The translations under genes and the position numbers were made by a program. Below, piece by piece: positions 11,963-23,094 of a stretch of 64,000 nucleotides of DNA (its first letter is position 1; each line of letters opens with the position of its first letter). The notes below the pieces were generated by a model. It searched no databases and was not told the origin of the DNA. It saw only the letters and a list, made by a program, of their open reading frames with translations. This stretch comes from Ochotona curzoniae (taxonomy: Eukaryota; Chordata; Mammalia; Lagomorpha; Ochotonidae), in NCBI RefSeq assembly GCF_017591425.1, contig NW_024466599.1, forward strand, positions 74,628,501 to 74,692,500, in the 5' to 3' direction.

Positions 11963-12289
11963 AAATGTTCTCTGTGCAAAACACTGAGTGTGGTTTTTGT
12001 CCCCAGACTGTCACTTACCCGCTCATGTTCAAACTAGTACCAGCCAAAATGAACACCCATCTCCCCTAGGAGAGTAAGTACAGTGAGGGCCTATGGCCAG
12101 TCAGTTCTAGATAACATTGGCCCAACTTTCCTGCGGATGGATGCTCAAATCTCTCCCCCAAGGTCCTTCCAGGTTTCAAGATTTCTCAAGGCACAGTTTA
12201 GCACTAGATCCGCTTTTGTAGGGACTGTTTCAGTTGGACGGGTTTGTCCTGATAGCTGCTTACCAATCACCCAGGGATTTGTGCACTTG
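11963..12289. other. Intergenic DNA, nothing recognised
   Basis: No gene, repeat or motif cluster identified. Confidence 0.4.
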
Positions 12290-12690
12290 ACAGTGCATTA
12301 GTTTGTAGGTTCACGGCACAAAGTGCCATAGTCTGGTTAAGACAACAGGTGTTTATTCCCTCATAACTCTAGATGCAAGAGTGTAAGATCTCCTTGATGG
12401 CAGGCATGGGACCTCCGGAGGGACTGTCCTCACTTGTACATGGCCTCTTCTCCAGATGTCTTCTATGATCACCACCCCACCTGTGCATCTCTGTGCCCTA
12501 ATCTTCCCTTCTTAAGATGCCAGGCAGTTGGGATGGAAGCTCACCCACACAATCCCAATCTAAACTGAATTACCTCCTTAAAGACACCATCTGCACAAAC
12601 AGGTGCATTCTAAGATATTTGGGTTTAAGATTTTAATGTCACTTTAGTTTGAATTTGAGGGAATCGCTGTTCAACCCACAATAGTGGTAT
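12290..12690 (-). mobile_element. MaLR-type solo LTR (MST/MLT1-like)
   Basis: Reads as a reversed MaLR LTR: tagtttgtaggttcacggca, caaagtgccatagtctggttaagacaacaggtgtttattccctcataactct, then gttcaacccacaat at the other end. The reversed poly(A) signal lies in gtgtttattccc. Old and non-coding, with no internal retroviral genes. Confidence 0.65.
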
Positions 12691-13258
12691 TGTAAATGTG
12701 TTTAGAGACGGTAGCTTTAGGAAGAGGTTTTCAGCATCCTACTTGGCTTCAGTCACCATTAAGACTAAGGTCAACCACATGGGCAATCAGCCTTGCCTGC
12801 ATGACAAAGACTCAGGAAGAATTCTGCACACAGAAGCTTGGGTGAGGGTCCCAGGCCCCTGCACACACTGTCACACATCAAGCTAGAAGATTAACACGTC
12901 TTGAGCACAGAGAGAAGGTGCCGGCAGTCCCTTGTTCATCCCCTCCTGAACTCGGCCTGATGAACTTACTCTGTGGTTGGTTTTTTTCTACCCTTTTACC
13001 TATAATTAATTGTAACCAAATCTATGCAGGTTTTTTTGCTAGTTCTGTGAGTCATTGCAGATTATTGAAACTGAGGGTGATTTGGGGAACCCCCTGAATT
13101 TGCAATAGGTGTCAGAAATGAGGTTGGCTATGTGTGGACTGAATGTTCTTGTGTACAATGCCAGTCACAATTCCTTAAGATCCAGATCACAAAGAATATG
13201 CTCTACGTTCTTCCAAAGACGGCTCATAAATCAAAAACACTGTTAAGAATGAAGAGCG
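12691..13258. other. Intergenic DNA, nothing recognised
   Basis: Unique-looking with small T-runs at 12980 and 13031. No gene. Confidence 0.4.
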
Positions 13259-13598
13259 AGAGCTTGGTGCGATGGCTCAATGGCTAAATCCTCACTTTAC
13301 ATGCGCCCGGATCCCATGTGGGCACTAGTTCGTGTCCCAGCTGCTCCACTTCCCTTCCAGCTCCCTGCCTGTGGCCTGCGAAGGCAGTCAAAGATGGCCC
13401 AAAGTCTTGGGATCCTGAACCAGCATGGGAGACCCGAAAGAAACTCCTGGCTCCTGGTTCAGATCACTCAGCTCTGGCTGTTGTAGCCATTTGGGGAGTG
13501 AACTAGCAGATGAAAGATCTTTGTCTCTCTTTCTCTCCATAAATCCAATCTGCCTTTCCAATAAAAAAAAATAGTAAATCTTTAAGAAAAAGCTTTAG
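13259..13598 (+). mobile_element. C-SINE, intermediate age
   Basis: Full length: gagcttggtgcgatggctcaatggc, B-box region agttcgtgtcccagctgctc, cttgggatcctgaaccagcatgggagaccc and an aaatctttaag tail. Confidence 0.85.
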
Positions 13599-13879
13599 TT
13601 TAAAAAAAATGAAGATGCAAGAGCCTGCTGGCATATCGAAAGTGGATGAGAGCCCCCCAATTCCCCTAACCGCATAGATACATCATTAATTGCCATGCAA
13701 CTAGATTTCACGCTGTTCTATAGGGAGTGCCATCATTACAGAGCCCAGAAACAAATGATAGTTCTTTCAGAAAAATCCTCGAAATTCACAAACCTTGGCG
13801 AACCACAGATGTGAAATCAGCATCAGGAAGGACAGAGCTAACAATCTTTACAGGCCCTGCAGGCAGAGAATAATCTGGA
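13599..13879. other. Unassigned DNA left of the L1 mosaic
   Basis: No confident repeat call. Probably part of an older L1. Confidence 0.3.
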
Positions 13880-14443
13880 GAATTTCAAGCCAGCAAATGC
13901 AACAACTTAGACGAATAGACCAACTCCTTGAAAGACATAAGCTACAAAAACTCAAGAAGAAAATATAATTGTAGCTAAAAACTATAGGCTTACGTGACTT
14001 GAGTGATGAAAATTACCCAACATTTAACAACAAAACAGCACCAATTCTAAACAAATTCTTCCATAATTTCAAAGAGAAGGAGTTACTTCTTGATTCACTA
14101 AGTGAGACCAAAATTACCTTTATGCCAAAACAAGGGAGAAAAAAAAAAAAACCACAGAAAAGCCAATATTTCTAATGGTCATAGACTCAAAATCCTTAAC
14201 ACAGTTTTAGCAAGTTGAATGTCCTTCTTTACCACTCTCTCTCCCAGGTAGGGTAGATCCCAGGAAAGAAGTTTTGACTGAGTACCCAAAAATCAATCAA
14301 AACTGTTACCTGCTGGCCCAAAGCCAGGAGGATTCACCATACTAGCTAACTTTAAAAAAAAAATACAGTAACATCTCAACAGATTCAGGAAAAGCATGAG
14401 AAAAAACAACATCCTATCTAGCTTTCAAAGGAAAAAATAAAGC

Positions 14444-14763
14444 TCTTAAAAGTTTCATTTATTTTAAAAGCAGAATGAGCACGAGAGAGAGATGGGCTCA
14501 TCAAGACTTCCTTCACCTGCTAGCTCCCTCTCCCAAATCCCCCACGACGGCAGGGGCTGAGCTGGCCTAAAGCCAGGAGGCAACAGTTCAATCTGAGTCT
14601 CCTGCACCATTGGCGGGAACCCAACCACTCGATCTGTTAGCATCACCTCCTAGGAACTACACCAGCAGGAAGCTGGAACCAGACGTTAGAGCTGGATCTT
14701 AGGCTGATATTCTGTTATAAGGCATGGGCCCCTTAACCATTAAGCTAAATACCCACTGATAAA
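14444..14763 (-). mobile_element. Old C-SINE inside L1
   Basis: Reversed tail aaaagtttcatttattttaaaagc, GA run, tccttcacctgctagctccc, and the 5' end ggcatgggccccttaaccattaagctaa. Confidence 0.7.
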
Positions 14764-14938
14764 ACAATTTCTACTCTCATCTGGCATGATCACTTATGCG
14801 TGGTTAATCCTAAGAACTCTACAAAACAATTTTTTTTAAAAAGTAAGTTTAGCAAGATTGTAACATATAAACTCAAACAGCAAGAATCAACTGTATTTCT
14901 GTTAGAAACTAGACACATATTAACACATGTGTGTAAGA

Positions 14939-15138
14939 GGGGCCAAAGAAATTGGGGATTTGGGAACCATGGCAGTGGCTCAAACAGGCTAAGCCTCCAC
15001 TCTGTGGTGCTGGCATCCCATGTGGACACTGGTTTATGTTCCAGCTGTTCCACTTTCCACCACTGTGCTGCTATGGTCATCTGGAGAATGAGCCAGTAAA
15101 TGGAGAATCAATCTCTCTCTGTCTCCATATCAAAAAAA
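14939..15138 (+). mobile_element. Old C-SINE, internally deleted
   Basis: Head ccatggcagtggctcaaacaggctaagcc, ggcatcccatgtggacactgg, then a jump to ggtcatctggagaatgagcc and a CT-rich end. The central approximately 110 bp are missing. Confidence 0.65.
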
Positions 15139-15144
15139 TATCTC

Positions 15145-15473
15145 GGCCCGGCGCGGTGGCGCAAGTGGTTAAGGTCCTCGCCTTGCATGCCCGGGATCCC
15201 ATATGGGCGCCAGTTCTATCCTGGCAGCCCCACTTCCCTTCCAGCTCCCTGCCTGTGGCCTGGGAAAGCAGTCGAGGACGGCCCAAAGCTTTGGGACCCT
15301 GCACCCACGTGGGATACCTGGAAGAGGCTCCTGGCTTCGGATTGGCATAGCTTCGGCTGTTGTGCTCACTTGGGGAGTGAATTATCGGACAGAAGATCTT
15401 CCTCTCTGTCTCTCCTCTCTGTATATCCGCCTTTCCAATAAAAAAAATAATAAAAATAAATCTTTAAAAAAAA
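15145..15473 (+). mobile_element. Young C-SINE (reference copy for this window)
   Basis: Starts ggcccggcgcggtggcgcaa and contains a Pol III A-box-like ggcgcaagtggttaagg, a diverged B box, the gaggacggcccaaagctttg centre, cttggggagtgaattatcgg, and an aataaatctttaaaaa tail. CpGs are largely preserved, which marks a recent copy. This tRNA-derived SINE is mobilised by L1 and is lagomorph-specific. It sits next to the tail of an older C-SINE. Confidence 0.93.
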
Positions 15474-15785
15474 TGTCTCTAAAAGACATACTAAAAAAAA
15501 AAAACCTCAGTCTTTCAAGCTATTTAGGGAAATACAAATAAAAATCACATTGAGGATCCACCTAACTCCAGCGAGAATGGCCTATGTACAAAAGTCAAGT
15601 AGTTACAACTGCTAGGGAGAGTGTGGGGGAACAGACACCCTCCTCCACAGTTGGCGGGAGTGTAGAGAGCAGTACAGCCGCTATGCAGTCAGTATGGAGA
15701 GCACTCAGAGATGTGCAAATTGATCTGTCGGGTGGCCCAGCCAGCTCACTGCCAGGGATATACACATGAAATGAAATCTGCATAC

Positions 15786-15799
15786 AGAAAAGTGGCCTG
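15786..15799. repeat. Target-site duplication, left copy
   Basis: agaaaagtggcctg, exact copy of 16136-16149. Confidence 0.9.
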
Positions 15800-16135
15800 G
15801 GCCCGGCGCAGTGGCGCAAGTGGTTAAAGTCCTCACCTTGCACGCCCGGGATCCCATGTGGGCACCGGTTCTAATCCCGGCAGCCCCACTTCCCTTCCAG
15901 CTCCCTGCCTGTGGTCCAGGAAAGCAGTCGAGGACGGCCCAGGGCTTTGGGACCCTGCGCCCGCATGGGAGACCCGGAAGAGTCTCCTGGCTTCGGATCG
16001 GCGTAGTATCGGCCCGTTGCGCTCACTTGGGGAGTGAATCATCGGACGGAAGATCTTCCTCTCTGTCTCTCCTCTCTGTATATCCACCTTTCCAATGAAA
16101 AAATAATAAAAATAAATCTTAAAAAAAAAAAAAAA
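15800..16135 (+). mobile_element. Young C-SINE inserted in L1 ORF2
   Basis: Begins ggcccggcgcagtggcgcaa and ends in a 15-base A-run. Flanked by an exact 14-bp duplication. Removing it restores continuous L1 text across 15785/16150, which dates it after the L1 insertion. Confidence 0.95.
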
Positions 16136-16149
16136 AGAAAAGTGGCCTG
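16136..16149. repeat. Target-site duplication, right copy
   Basis: Exact copy of 15786-15799. Confidence 0.9.
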
Positions 16150-16552
16150 CAACCCTACACGTGTAACAGCACAATCCACAATAGTGAAGACAGGGAAACA
16201 ACCCAGATGCCAGTCCCAAAAGGACAAGTATCTTAAGTCTCTCTGATACAAGACAACCTTCGTGTTAAATACAAAACAGATAGGTAAACACAGATACGCA
16301 TATATTCTCATAGATGAAGGCATAATGGAGACTAGCGTACCGAGAAGTGAAGATACACTGCAGGATGCATCTCTACTCCCGAATAAAAGGAGGACTCCCA
16401 ATGCATCAGTTAACTGTATACCTGACAGTATGCTATTGGATTTTCTACCTTGGCCTATACCTCCAATGCCATGACGCACTTAAATAGCAGAATGGTAACC
16501 TTGTAACTTCCACTAAACGACTGTGCCACTGTGATAACATGGGGCAAGATGG

Positions 16553-16945
16553 TGTAAGAGAACAGGGAGGTGTTGAGAAGAGATCAAGCCAGACACCAAG
16601 TGTAAGATGTAAGGAGGAGTCTTTATTAGCCAAGCTTGGCCACAGCAGCTCCTTCTACACGCCAGGAGCCACCACCCCACATGGCTGAAGTCGGGGGATT
16701 TTAAGCTCCCACTGACACACAGCAGCCAGGGATTTCCAATCAACTGAGGTGGTGCATAGTGCAAATCATTCATTGATCTAATAATCAGCTAACAAGCCCA
16801 TTTATACAAGCAGTTAACTCTGGCTGGCTGTGCTCAAAACCTAGTAGGATGCCAGGGCTCCGGCCCCATCCTGTCCTATAGAACATCACATCTGCTCACT
16901 CCCATGGAGTGCCATCACCTGGCTGCATCCTGCTGCAGAGCCACA
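16553..16945 (-). mobile_element. Solo LTR inside an L1 3' UTR
   Basis: Begins tgtaagag and carries reversed poly(A) text gtctttattagccaagcttgg, the complement of ccaagcttggctaataaagac. The plus-strand LTR at 38988-39846 has nearly the same string (ccaagcttggttaataaaagac), so both belong to one broad LTR group. Outer limits are set by where L1 3' UTR text stops and restarts. No clean target duplication was found. Confidence 0.55.
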
Positions 16946-17000
16946 AAGGAAGACACCAGAGGGGAAGGGGGGAAATCCGTCACCTACCAAACTGTATCAT

Positions 17001-19150
17001 GCAAAAGAATAATAGCAGTTAAGAAACAAAAAAATCTGAACGATTCAAATGCAGTGACAGGGAAAGGCACGGGCTGACTCAGTCATTTAGGCAAATGAAA
17101 TGTTCACAATTGGATAAACATACGGCTTAGGGTTAAGTATGGAATCTCTTTGAAATTCGAATTTGTTGCCATGTTACTGGTAAGAATGTAGTTTCTTAGT
17201 GTAAGCCTATCTTTGAGAGTTATCGTTCTTCATAGCACACCAGTCTTCTTAAAGGTACTGAGATGTTGATGCAATAAACATTTTAGCATCTATTTCTGTA
17301 TCATTGGAACCTGGTTCCTGGGAAAGTTCCTGTTAAATTTCAGGCCATTTCAAGGTGGTTTTTGGTTCAGTGGCCCCCTAGCTCTGAAGGGATGCCTACT
17401 TACCACTTTCTTGAGGGACTCAAAGAACTTTCATATATTTCTGTCTTGGCTTTTTTTAATGTGTAGAATTTTTTACATGTTCAGAGAAAATATTTATAAC
17501 ATACAGTTAGGAAGAAAAGGCATCGTATTCACATCTCATAAAGCAACCTCCATCAACATTCAAGTATTTGTTCTAGAATTTTTTTTTGTTCTAAAATTTT
17601 AATATCCCTCTTGAGATAACAGTAACTAAAATACATATGAATGTTTGTTCTTCATAATATTTTAATATCCATGATCATGATTAAGTGTATGACTTGGTTC
17701 ATTTCTACCTTGCACGTGAAGTACTACATCTGTCCAAGCACAAAGCATTTGTACATGACACTGTGTCGGTGAGAGAGCCTCTCCCTGCGGTCTGGTCTAC
17801 GTGATGCAAGCATTTATCTTGATGTCTGCCTGCCATCATTCTCACACGGATGCTTGTCTTGACAGATAAAGGACAAAAATGAAAGCAGCATTAGTTGCAG
17901 ATAGCGATGAATATTAAGTTTCTTAATAGTACTCCTAAGAACTCGGCTCCTCTGAAATCAGCTCATGGAGCGTTAGTTAGCAAGTCCTGTTTCGAGACAT
18001 GACAAGAAGCCTCGGCTTCCTGATTGTCAACTTTGGGGTTGAAGAGGTTTTTCAATGGAAGTGTGTGCATTTGATGAATGCTAATTACATGGTTCCAAAT
18101 CCTCTTTAGCCAATCGGTTTGCAGCTGTGATCCGTTATTTTGTAAATGGCTGAAACAGCTGTCAACATTCTGAGGGGAAGCTCTTCAATCAATGAATTGA
18201 CAGAAATGCAATACTTGGATTTTTCTGAGCAGAAGGCACAAGAACATAATATACATCTATTCAGTGATGTAGCCAGCAATGAAAGGGAATGATACTGCAG
18301 TTCTGTTGCAAAGTGCTGAACGAAAATTTCAAGCTCCCGAGCATGGAAAGCCCATGTAAAAGTGCTCTGCTTGTTCAGGAGACTCACAAAGTTCAATGGG
18401 GTGTGTGAATGTCCTGGGGATAGCAACAGTGTCATCTTATTTCCCATCAATAAGAAATGCTTCTAGTGGTGTAGAGCTACATTATAAATCGTATTTTAAT
18501 TAAAAAGTTTAGTACTTGCTGATGTTATTTGCTTATTGTCTCAATAAAATACTTTTTAACAGATGGCATCTGGACATATTCCCTGTTCTCTTTTCTCTAT
18601 AAAATTGGGTGTAAATCTAATTGTGAAGATAGGCATCAACTGACAGCTCTAAAAAATAAAAAATGAAGCTTGTAATTCAGTGCCAGAATCAGCCTGTGCA
18701 GGAAGAACAGCCCTTGTGTTGGTACCGGCCTTGGTACTTCACTAGAGAGAGTCCTTAGGCTTAGGTTGCTTTCAACCTTGATCTACTGGTTGTTTCTTGC
18801 TGAAGGCTCTAGCCTTAAGTGGAAAAATGAGCATCTGTTCGAGCGGTGCTCCCTGGATTCTCCCAGGTCAGAAATTAAATCGAACCCACTGTGCCTTTCT
18901 GCAAGGGCTTCCCATAAGATTCTTGAACTAACTTGACCTACTTAAAAGTAACCCAATATTTTTCTTGCAAGAGGAAGAAGAAGAAAAAAAAAAAAAAACC
19001 TCATCTGTTCCGACTGTTCATACATTCATGTTCCTGCCTAGATAGTTATAGCTTGTCAGACGCAAGTAACCCAAGGACATAATTAAGGTGTGTACATTTG
19101 GAAACGTCTGACTGGTTAACTCATGCTGAATATATATATATAATATATAA
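17001..19150. promoter_or_regulatory. Repeat-free 2.1-kb block, candidate conserved regulatory DNA
   Basis: Longest clean stretch of the left half. The part 17.69-18.48 kb has a dense set of developmental-factor cores: TGACAG near 17860 next to GATAA, TAATTA at 18082-18087, two CAGCTG E-boxes (18122-18127, 18156-18161), and ATCAAT (18188-18193) followed by TGACAG (18198-18203). No splice-bounded ORF is visible; the 114-codon minus frame 18106-18450 has no family signature. Function is inferred only. Confidence 0.4.
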
Positions 19151-19152
19151 TA

Positions 19153-19560
19153 TGTTAGATTCACCAACCACCTGTGTAGGAACAAATCAGCCGAGTAGAG
19201 AAAAAAGTATAGATGACTTTTATTCAAAGAAACCCTAGTTCATGGGCCATTCTCCCTTGCAGCGCAAAGACAGACTTGGAGAAGGGGTTACAAAGGAATA
19301 GGAAGAAAGATCAGAGAAAGGAGGTGCAGGGCGTTTTAAACCCCTCTTGACACGACAGCTGAGCCGGGGGTGGCTTCAGTCCTCACTTGGTGAGGGGATG
19401 TCAGTTGGTGTCTGTTGCAACACTGACCCTGTTGCCTGAGGGGCGTGCCAAAATTCCACCATGCCTTCTGGGTGGCAGCCTGGGACCAGGCTGGAAGCAG
19501 GCTCCGCCCTCCCCTGGTCACCGTGGCAACTATCATCTACCTATCTCTATCCTCAGAGTG
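19153..19560 (-). mobile_element. Probable solo LTR
   Basis: Starts tgttagattcacc after a TA-rich run and contains reversed poly(A) text gacttttattcaaag. GC-richer than its flanks, with gcgttttaaacccc as a possible reversed TATA-like stretch. The right boundary is unclear and there is no retroviral coding sequence. Confidence 0.45.
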
Positions 19561-20554
19561 TGTTAATGTGTTTCTGATTCATGAAAATTGAAATTTAAAA
19601 ATAAGTTTATTTTGTTGCAAAACATTTTGGCACTCGTGAACATAAGGGAGTCTTCCAAAAAAAAAAAAATGCGTGGGAAATGTGTATTATCAACAACTAC
19701 ATATGGATTTAAAAACTTTTTTTTTTTGCAACAAAATAAGCTTGTTTTGTGATTCAATATTTCCAAGAACCTTCTGAAGTACCCTTGTATGTGAAAACAT
19801 TTTGTTATTGATACCATTCTCTAATAGATGGAAACTGTAGCAGTGATTGCATGATATCCCCAGGGCAATTTTTAAAAGCACACTAAATAATCTTTTGACT
19901 TTCAAATGGAGATTAAAAATAGAAAGTTCTCTTTGTTGACATTGAGACTTCTTTAATCATTGCTGGATCCGTTTGTTTGTTTCCAGTGAATGTTTCACTC
20001 ATTATTTTCTCTGTCCTCCCTCTACCTAACCTACTTGTAGGGTTCGTTGTGCCACAGGACCACTGTGGGGCCAGTGTGTGTGTGTCCTCCAGAAGCCGGT
20101 CAGGAAACAAGGCCACGTGTGCCATGAGATATTCTGAAAGTGTTCCCAGGAGAAAGCAGGAAGGGTGAGAGAGAAAAGCAGCCTAGCATGTGGTCTCAAG
20201 AGCTCCCTGCTGAGCAGAGTCAGCCGGAGCTGACTGGAAAGTGGGCTGAAGATTGGAGCTTTCCTTGGCTGCACCGGCTGCGGGGATGGAAGCTCCCCAG
20301 GCACTTCCTGCTTTTTGTGCCTGCACAAGGTGGCCCACCTCCAAAAACTACACAAGTAGCCGCGGTGAAGCAAAGACACACAGCGCCCACAGGAGGAGCA
20401 CACAGGGATAAAAGGGAACCGGTGGAACATGGCTGAGCCCCAGTACTATCCACGGAAGTGTGGGATATGACACCATGGCCGAGATGACTAAGTAAGTATA
20501 AAAGCTCGTGAACAAATTCTGATTTCCATTCTAAGAAAAGAACCTAAAATAGGA
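19561..20554. other. Intergenic DNA with a GC-richer pocket
   Basis: 19600-19900 is AT-rich with A and T runs. 20060-20450 is GC-richer and open in several frames (for example 134 codons minus at 20026-20430), but without splice sites, CpG density or family similarity. Nothing further can be supported. Confidence 0.35.
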
Positions 20555-20783
20555 CAAGGCATTTAACATAGCCATTAAGATGTCTACATCCTACTGATTC
20601 AATTCCTGGCTCCTGTTCCTGACTCCAGCTTTCCACTAATGTGGATCCTGGTAGGCCGTGGTGATGTCACAAATCATTCAGTTCTTGCCAACCACATGGG
20701 AGAACTGGGTTGTGTTCCTAGCCTCTGATTCTGACCACAGCTTCAGCAGCTGCAAGCATCTAAGGGGTGAGCCTGTGGTGGGC
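20555..20783 (+). mobile_element. Old C-SINE
   Basis: Diverged copy: caaggcatttaacatagcc head, cctggctcctgttcctgactcc, cttcagcagctgcaagcatctaaggggtg. Its CT region has expanded into the adjacent microsatellite. Confidence 0.55.
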
Positions 20784-20821
20784 ATCTCTCTCGTTCTCTC
20801 TCTCTCTCTCTCTCTCTCTCA

Positions 20822-20864
<43 letters not shown>
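20784..20864. repeat. (CT)n microsatellite
   Basis: About 80 bp, nearly pure, with one actcgc interruption at 20821-20826. The longest dinucleotide array in the window. Confidence 0.92.
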
Positions 20865-20867
<3 letters not shown>

Positions 20868-20879
20868 AGAACACAGCCA

Positions 20880-21687
20880 ATACCAACAAATCTGTAAGTT
20901 ACAAAGCAGTGTACTGTCTGAACAATTGTACTTTGAATACTGTGGATCACTATTATTGTTACCAAAATCTGCATCCCTGTCCTCAGTGGCAAATGAAAGT
21001 AAGGAGGACAAGGTCAGAGGGTGGAGGAAAGAGAAAGATGGACAGGTGAGGAAGCCACCAGCCTGCTAAATATGGATGCCTCGTGTTTTTAAGGAGACGA
21101 CAGGAAGGGGGAGGAAAGAACAAGTGAAGTTAAAGGCTACCTGTTCCTCTGGTCAGGCAGTATAAGGCTGGTTAGAGTCATTTGTTCAGCAGGTGTATAA
21201 GTCCCTGATTGAGCAACAATGCCACATTTTTCGGAGAATATCTCTCTTGACAGAGTGGCCTTCAGGGCTTGGGGATGTCATGAGATGGTAGTTATTTTCT
21301 TTTCTAGACCTGCAGTTCTTCTGTCCAGCCCTGGGAGTCCCCTAAACAATGCCCCCTTGAGACAATACTGGCCACTGAAGTGCTGTCTATTGAAGAAAAT
21401 GATCCCATGAGTCAGACATTAGAATCTTGTAGGGCCAGTACAGCCACTTCCTGAGTTTAGTGAGTTAAACTAAGGGAGGTTGTCTTGGAGACTGGGATTT
21501 CTCTGAGGGTATCAGGCATCTACATAAAAGGTATTGTTCAGGACTCTGTTTCCCTAGGAGAAAAAGCAAATATAAGGCAGAGATTCCTGGCTACAATAGG
21601 ACCATCTAAGAATTTAGGAGTCCCAAAGCCCATGTCACACCCTAGGCCATTCAAGGAGGACCCTGGCTGGGGACCAGACATATATTT
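20880..21687. other. Intergenic DNA, nothing recognised
   Basis: No gene or clear repeat. Confidence 0.35.
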
Positions 21688-21847
21688 TCTTTCTTTTTTA
21701 AAGAGTTATTTTTATTGGAAAGGTAGATTTTACAGGGGTAAGGAGAGACAGAGAGAAAGAGCAGCCGGGAGAAAAACTCATGTCCATATGGGATCCCAGC
21801 ACTTTCAAGGGAAGAGGATTAGCCAGTTGAGCCATCGTGCCAGGCCC
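21688..21847 (-). mobile_element. C-SINE with internal deletion
   Basis: Reversed tail tttttaaagagttatttttattgg and reversed head gttgagccatcgtgccaggccc are both present, but the middle (about 170 bp) is missing. Confidence 0.75.
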
Positions 21848-22564
21848 AGACATATAGTTTTAACATGCATCAGTATTAAGAAATATTGATGCCATTTGCG
21901 AAAAAAATAGAATGTCTTTATTAAAATGGATTTTGTTTGTAAAACAAAACATTCTGTTCTTCAATACAATCACAACAATGGGGAAAATGTCTCGTTTCTG
22001 TCAAACATCAGCCTTTTTCTCAACACAGTTCATTTACATTTATTTAAATATTATTTAGCTTATGCAAGAATCAACTATCGAGAGTTTTGCATAAATTTAC
22101 ATGAATAATATTTTATTGATTTTTCAATAAGAGGCATACCTATTTAAAGAAATAAAAAGATATTACCTTTTACCTTATAAAACAAAGGGCAAGATTCAGG
22201 GAAGAAACCCATCTCGCAATCTAGATAACAACTATACTGGCACAATCTGTCTCCTGTAAGTGTTAGGGATTTCTGGAGTGTAGAGAAGGCTTGCAACCTC
22301 CAGGGGAAAGCATGGAAGATATATGGCAGTTAGCTTTTAGTCAGTTTCAGTGGTTTCTTTTTGTATGTCAGCAGCTACTGATACCAATCCTCTAAGAATA
22401 TAGGTCGCAGATGCTGAGGTGGGACTTAAATCTTGGGATTCAGGAACTGGTCACTGATTGCAGTCCCTGACCTTGGAGGTGTCCACTCAGAGGCAAGCAG
22501 CCATGGTCGGCACCCTTCCTATGTTGTTTCAAGCCCTTCTTCCTCCAGCTGCAATAAATTCTAG
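21848..22564. other. Intergenic DNA, nothing recognised
   Basis: AT-rich, with no gene and no confident repeat. Confidence 0.35.
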
Positions 22565-22915
22565 CAGACTTCAAAGCCAGCGTAGCAGGCCAATCCTCTG
22601 CCTGTGGCATCAGCATTCCGTGTGATTTCCAGTTTGTTCCCAGCTGCTCTTCAGACTCAGCTGGCCTGCTTGTGGCCTGGGGAGGCAGTGGAGAACAGGT
22701 CAAAGTCCTGCACTTACATGGGAGTCCCAGGAGAAGCTCTTGGCTCCTGAATTCCGATGGGTGAGCTGAGCAGCCATGTGGAGAGTGAACTTGTGGAATG
22801 AAAAATCTCTCTTTTTCTCTCTCCTTTCTCTCTCTCTCAGTGTCTCTCTGTAAAATCAGCTTTCAAATAAATCAGCTTTCAAATAAAAATAAATTTACCT
22901 TTAAATAAATAAATA
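22565..22915 (+). mobile_element. Old C-SINE
   Basis: Recognised from gctggcctgcttgtggcctgg, gtcccaggagaagctcttgg, gagagtgaacttgtgg, a CT run and a caaataaa tail that is itself duplicated (aaatcagctttc twice). Confidence 0.7.
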
Positions 22916-22946
22916 AATATATTCTAGAAGACTTCAAGGAATAGAG

Positions 22947-22990
22947 TTTCTTTCTTTCTTTCTTTCTTCCTTTCTTTCTTTCTTTCTTTT
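22947..22990. repeat. (CTTT)n microsatellite
   Basis: About eleven CTTT units with one CTTC break, running into a T/A-rich stretch. Confidence 0.9.
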
Positions 22991-23094
22991 ATTTATTTTA
23001 TTATTATTTTTGTTTTTTGCTATTCCCCTCTTGAGAGCCAGACATTAAAGGCTAGGACATTCAGGAGTCACCACATTTATAGGAGAAATTAAAA

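Larger units (their letters stand above)
13880..17000 (+). mobile_element. L1 mosaic broken by four C-SINEs and one LTR
   Basis: Fragments of one L1 reading frame region, all plus and in order: 13880-14443 (ORF2 text caactccttgaaagacataa), 14764-14935 (tttagcaagattgtaacata, aatcaactgtatttctgtta), 15474-15785 (gggaaatacaaataaaaatcaca, ccaactccagcgagaatggc with one base change) and 16150-16550 (acagcacaatccacaatag, then 3' UTR). The 3' end resumes at about 16950-17000 (ggggaaatcc, ctgtatcatgcaaaagaataata). Interrupted by SINEs at 14444, 14939, 15145 and 15800 and by an LTR near 16553. Inactive. Confidence 0.75.

Noticed and set aside
15145..15240. Possible tRNA gene from A/B-box-like sequence in young C-SINEs
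   Set aside because: The head is tRNA-derived but no cloverleaf with a proper anticodon arm and acceptor pairing is present; it is a SINE promoter.
20026..20440. GC-richer pocket with overlapping ORFs, considered as an unannotated first exon or CpG island
   Set aside because: CpG density is low and no donor-acceptor pair or homologous protein is recognisable.
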